A DNA stretch of 64,000 bases from Ostrinia nubilalis (lineage: Eukaryota; Arthropoda; Insecta; Lepidoptera; Crambidae). The position numbers and the translations under genes were made by a program. Below the pieces are notes generated by a model that did no database searches, was not told the DNA's origin, and saw only the letters and a program-made list of their open reading frames with translations. The first letter of the stretch is position 1; each line of letters opens with the position of its first letter. The stretch covers positions 14,962,501 through 15,026,500 of the forward strand of contig NC_087098.1 of NCBI RefSeq assembly GCF_963855985.1, given 5' to 3'. Positions 63,691 to 64,000 of this stretch are shown here, piece by piece.

Positions 63691-64000
63691 TGATAGTTAT
63701 ATTGAAAATATATTTCATGTACAGAATTCTCTACAGATTTATTCAAATCAAATCAAATCAAAATCTCTATTTACTCACACAGACATTGAAAACATACATG
63801 AGATAATTATGATTATAATGTTTAATATCAGTGTGAGTCTGATGCCTATGCTAGGTATCGAATACCTGTGTTACAGGACATCAGGCTCCCACCGCCTCGA
63901 ACCTTATAGCACTTAAACAAGGCTATGAGCTAAGTGTAAGAACAACATCCATGTGGACAAAGATTAAAAAAAAAAGAAAATAAGTATAACATAAATTACA
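63691..64000. other. Repeat-like tail sequence
   Basis: (AAATC)n at about 63747-63765 and AATCTCTATTTACTCAC resemble the 3' end of a non-LTR element. No gene. Confidence 0.35.

Overview
The window looks like nuclear DNA of a moth or butterfly (Lepidoptera). The genes are intron-containing insect genes with GT-AG introns. The space between them is AT-rich and crowded with repeat types familiar from Lepidoptera: Helitrons ending in a GCCCGCGGCTTCGCCCGCG hairpin, RTE-clade LINE tails, tRNA-headed SINEs and many foldback MITEs. All gene calls come from reading frames, splice signals and remembered protein families; no database search was possible.

Layout. 0.2-0.3 kb: one unassigned minus-strand exon. 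1.2-3.1 kb (+): RpL26, complete in three coding exons. About 5 kb (-): a convincing but unidentified terminal coding exon. 7.8-12.6 kb: a 4.8-kb inverted-repeat element that has itself been hit by an RTE LINE (with a reverse-transcriptase ORF), a hAT-like element and a SINE. 12.7-27.8 kb (-): an eight-coding-exon gene for a predicted 724-residue protein, with a Pro/Ala/Lys/Glu-rich N-terminal half, a compact conserved-looking core and a histone-H1-like basic tail. Its fourth intron holds a 12-copy tandem array made from its own exon 4. 28.8-29.8 kb (+): PBDC1, divergent from the preceding gene. 30.7-32.5 kb (-): the JmjC oxygenase NO66, convergent with PBDC1 and intronless. 32.85-39.5 kb: a DIRS-type tyrosine-recombinase retrotransposon with its full terminal and internal-complementary-repeat layout, broken in gag by later insertions. 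42.9-61.5 kb (-): a two-pore-domain potassium channel of the TWIK type in five coding exons, with a 14.4-kb first intron full of repeats. 61.5-64 kb: its upstream flank and a Helitron-like repeat.

The cellular genes do not form a pathway. RpL26 and NO66 both relate to the ribosome (NO66 hydroxylates a ribosomal protein in other animals), but they are not adjacent and nothing suggests co-regulation.

The most informative features are in the mobile DNA and its effect on genes. One is the exon-4-derived array, which includes one copy that is frame-compatible as an alternative exon. Another is an RTE insertion whose target-site duplication copied the 5' splice site of a channel exon. Three RTE copies within 4 kb carry inverted 5' parts, as expected from twin priming. 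A filled/empty Helitron site pair shows exact A|T insertion without target duplication. A 19-bp hAT remnant lies between perfect 8-bp duplications. The DIRS element shows the complete architecture expected of a circular intermediate.
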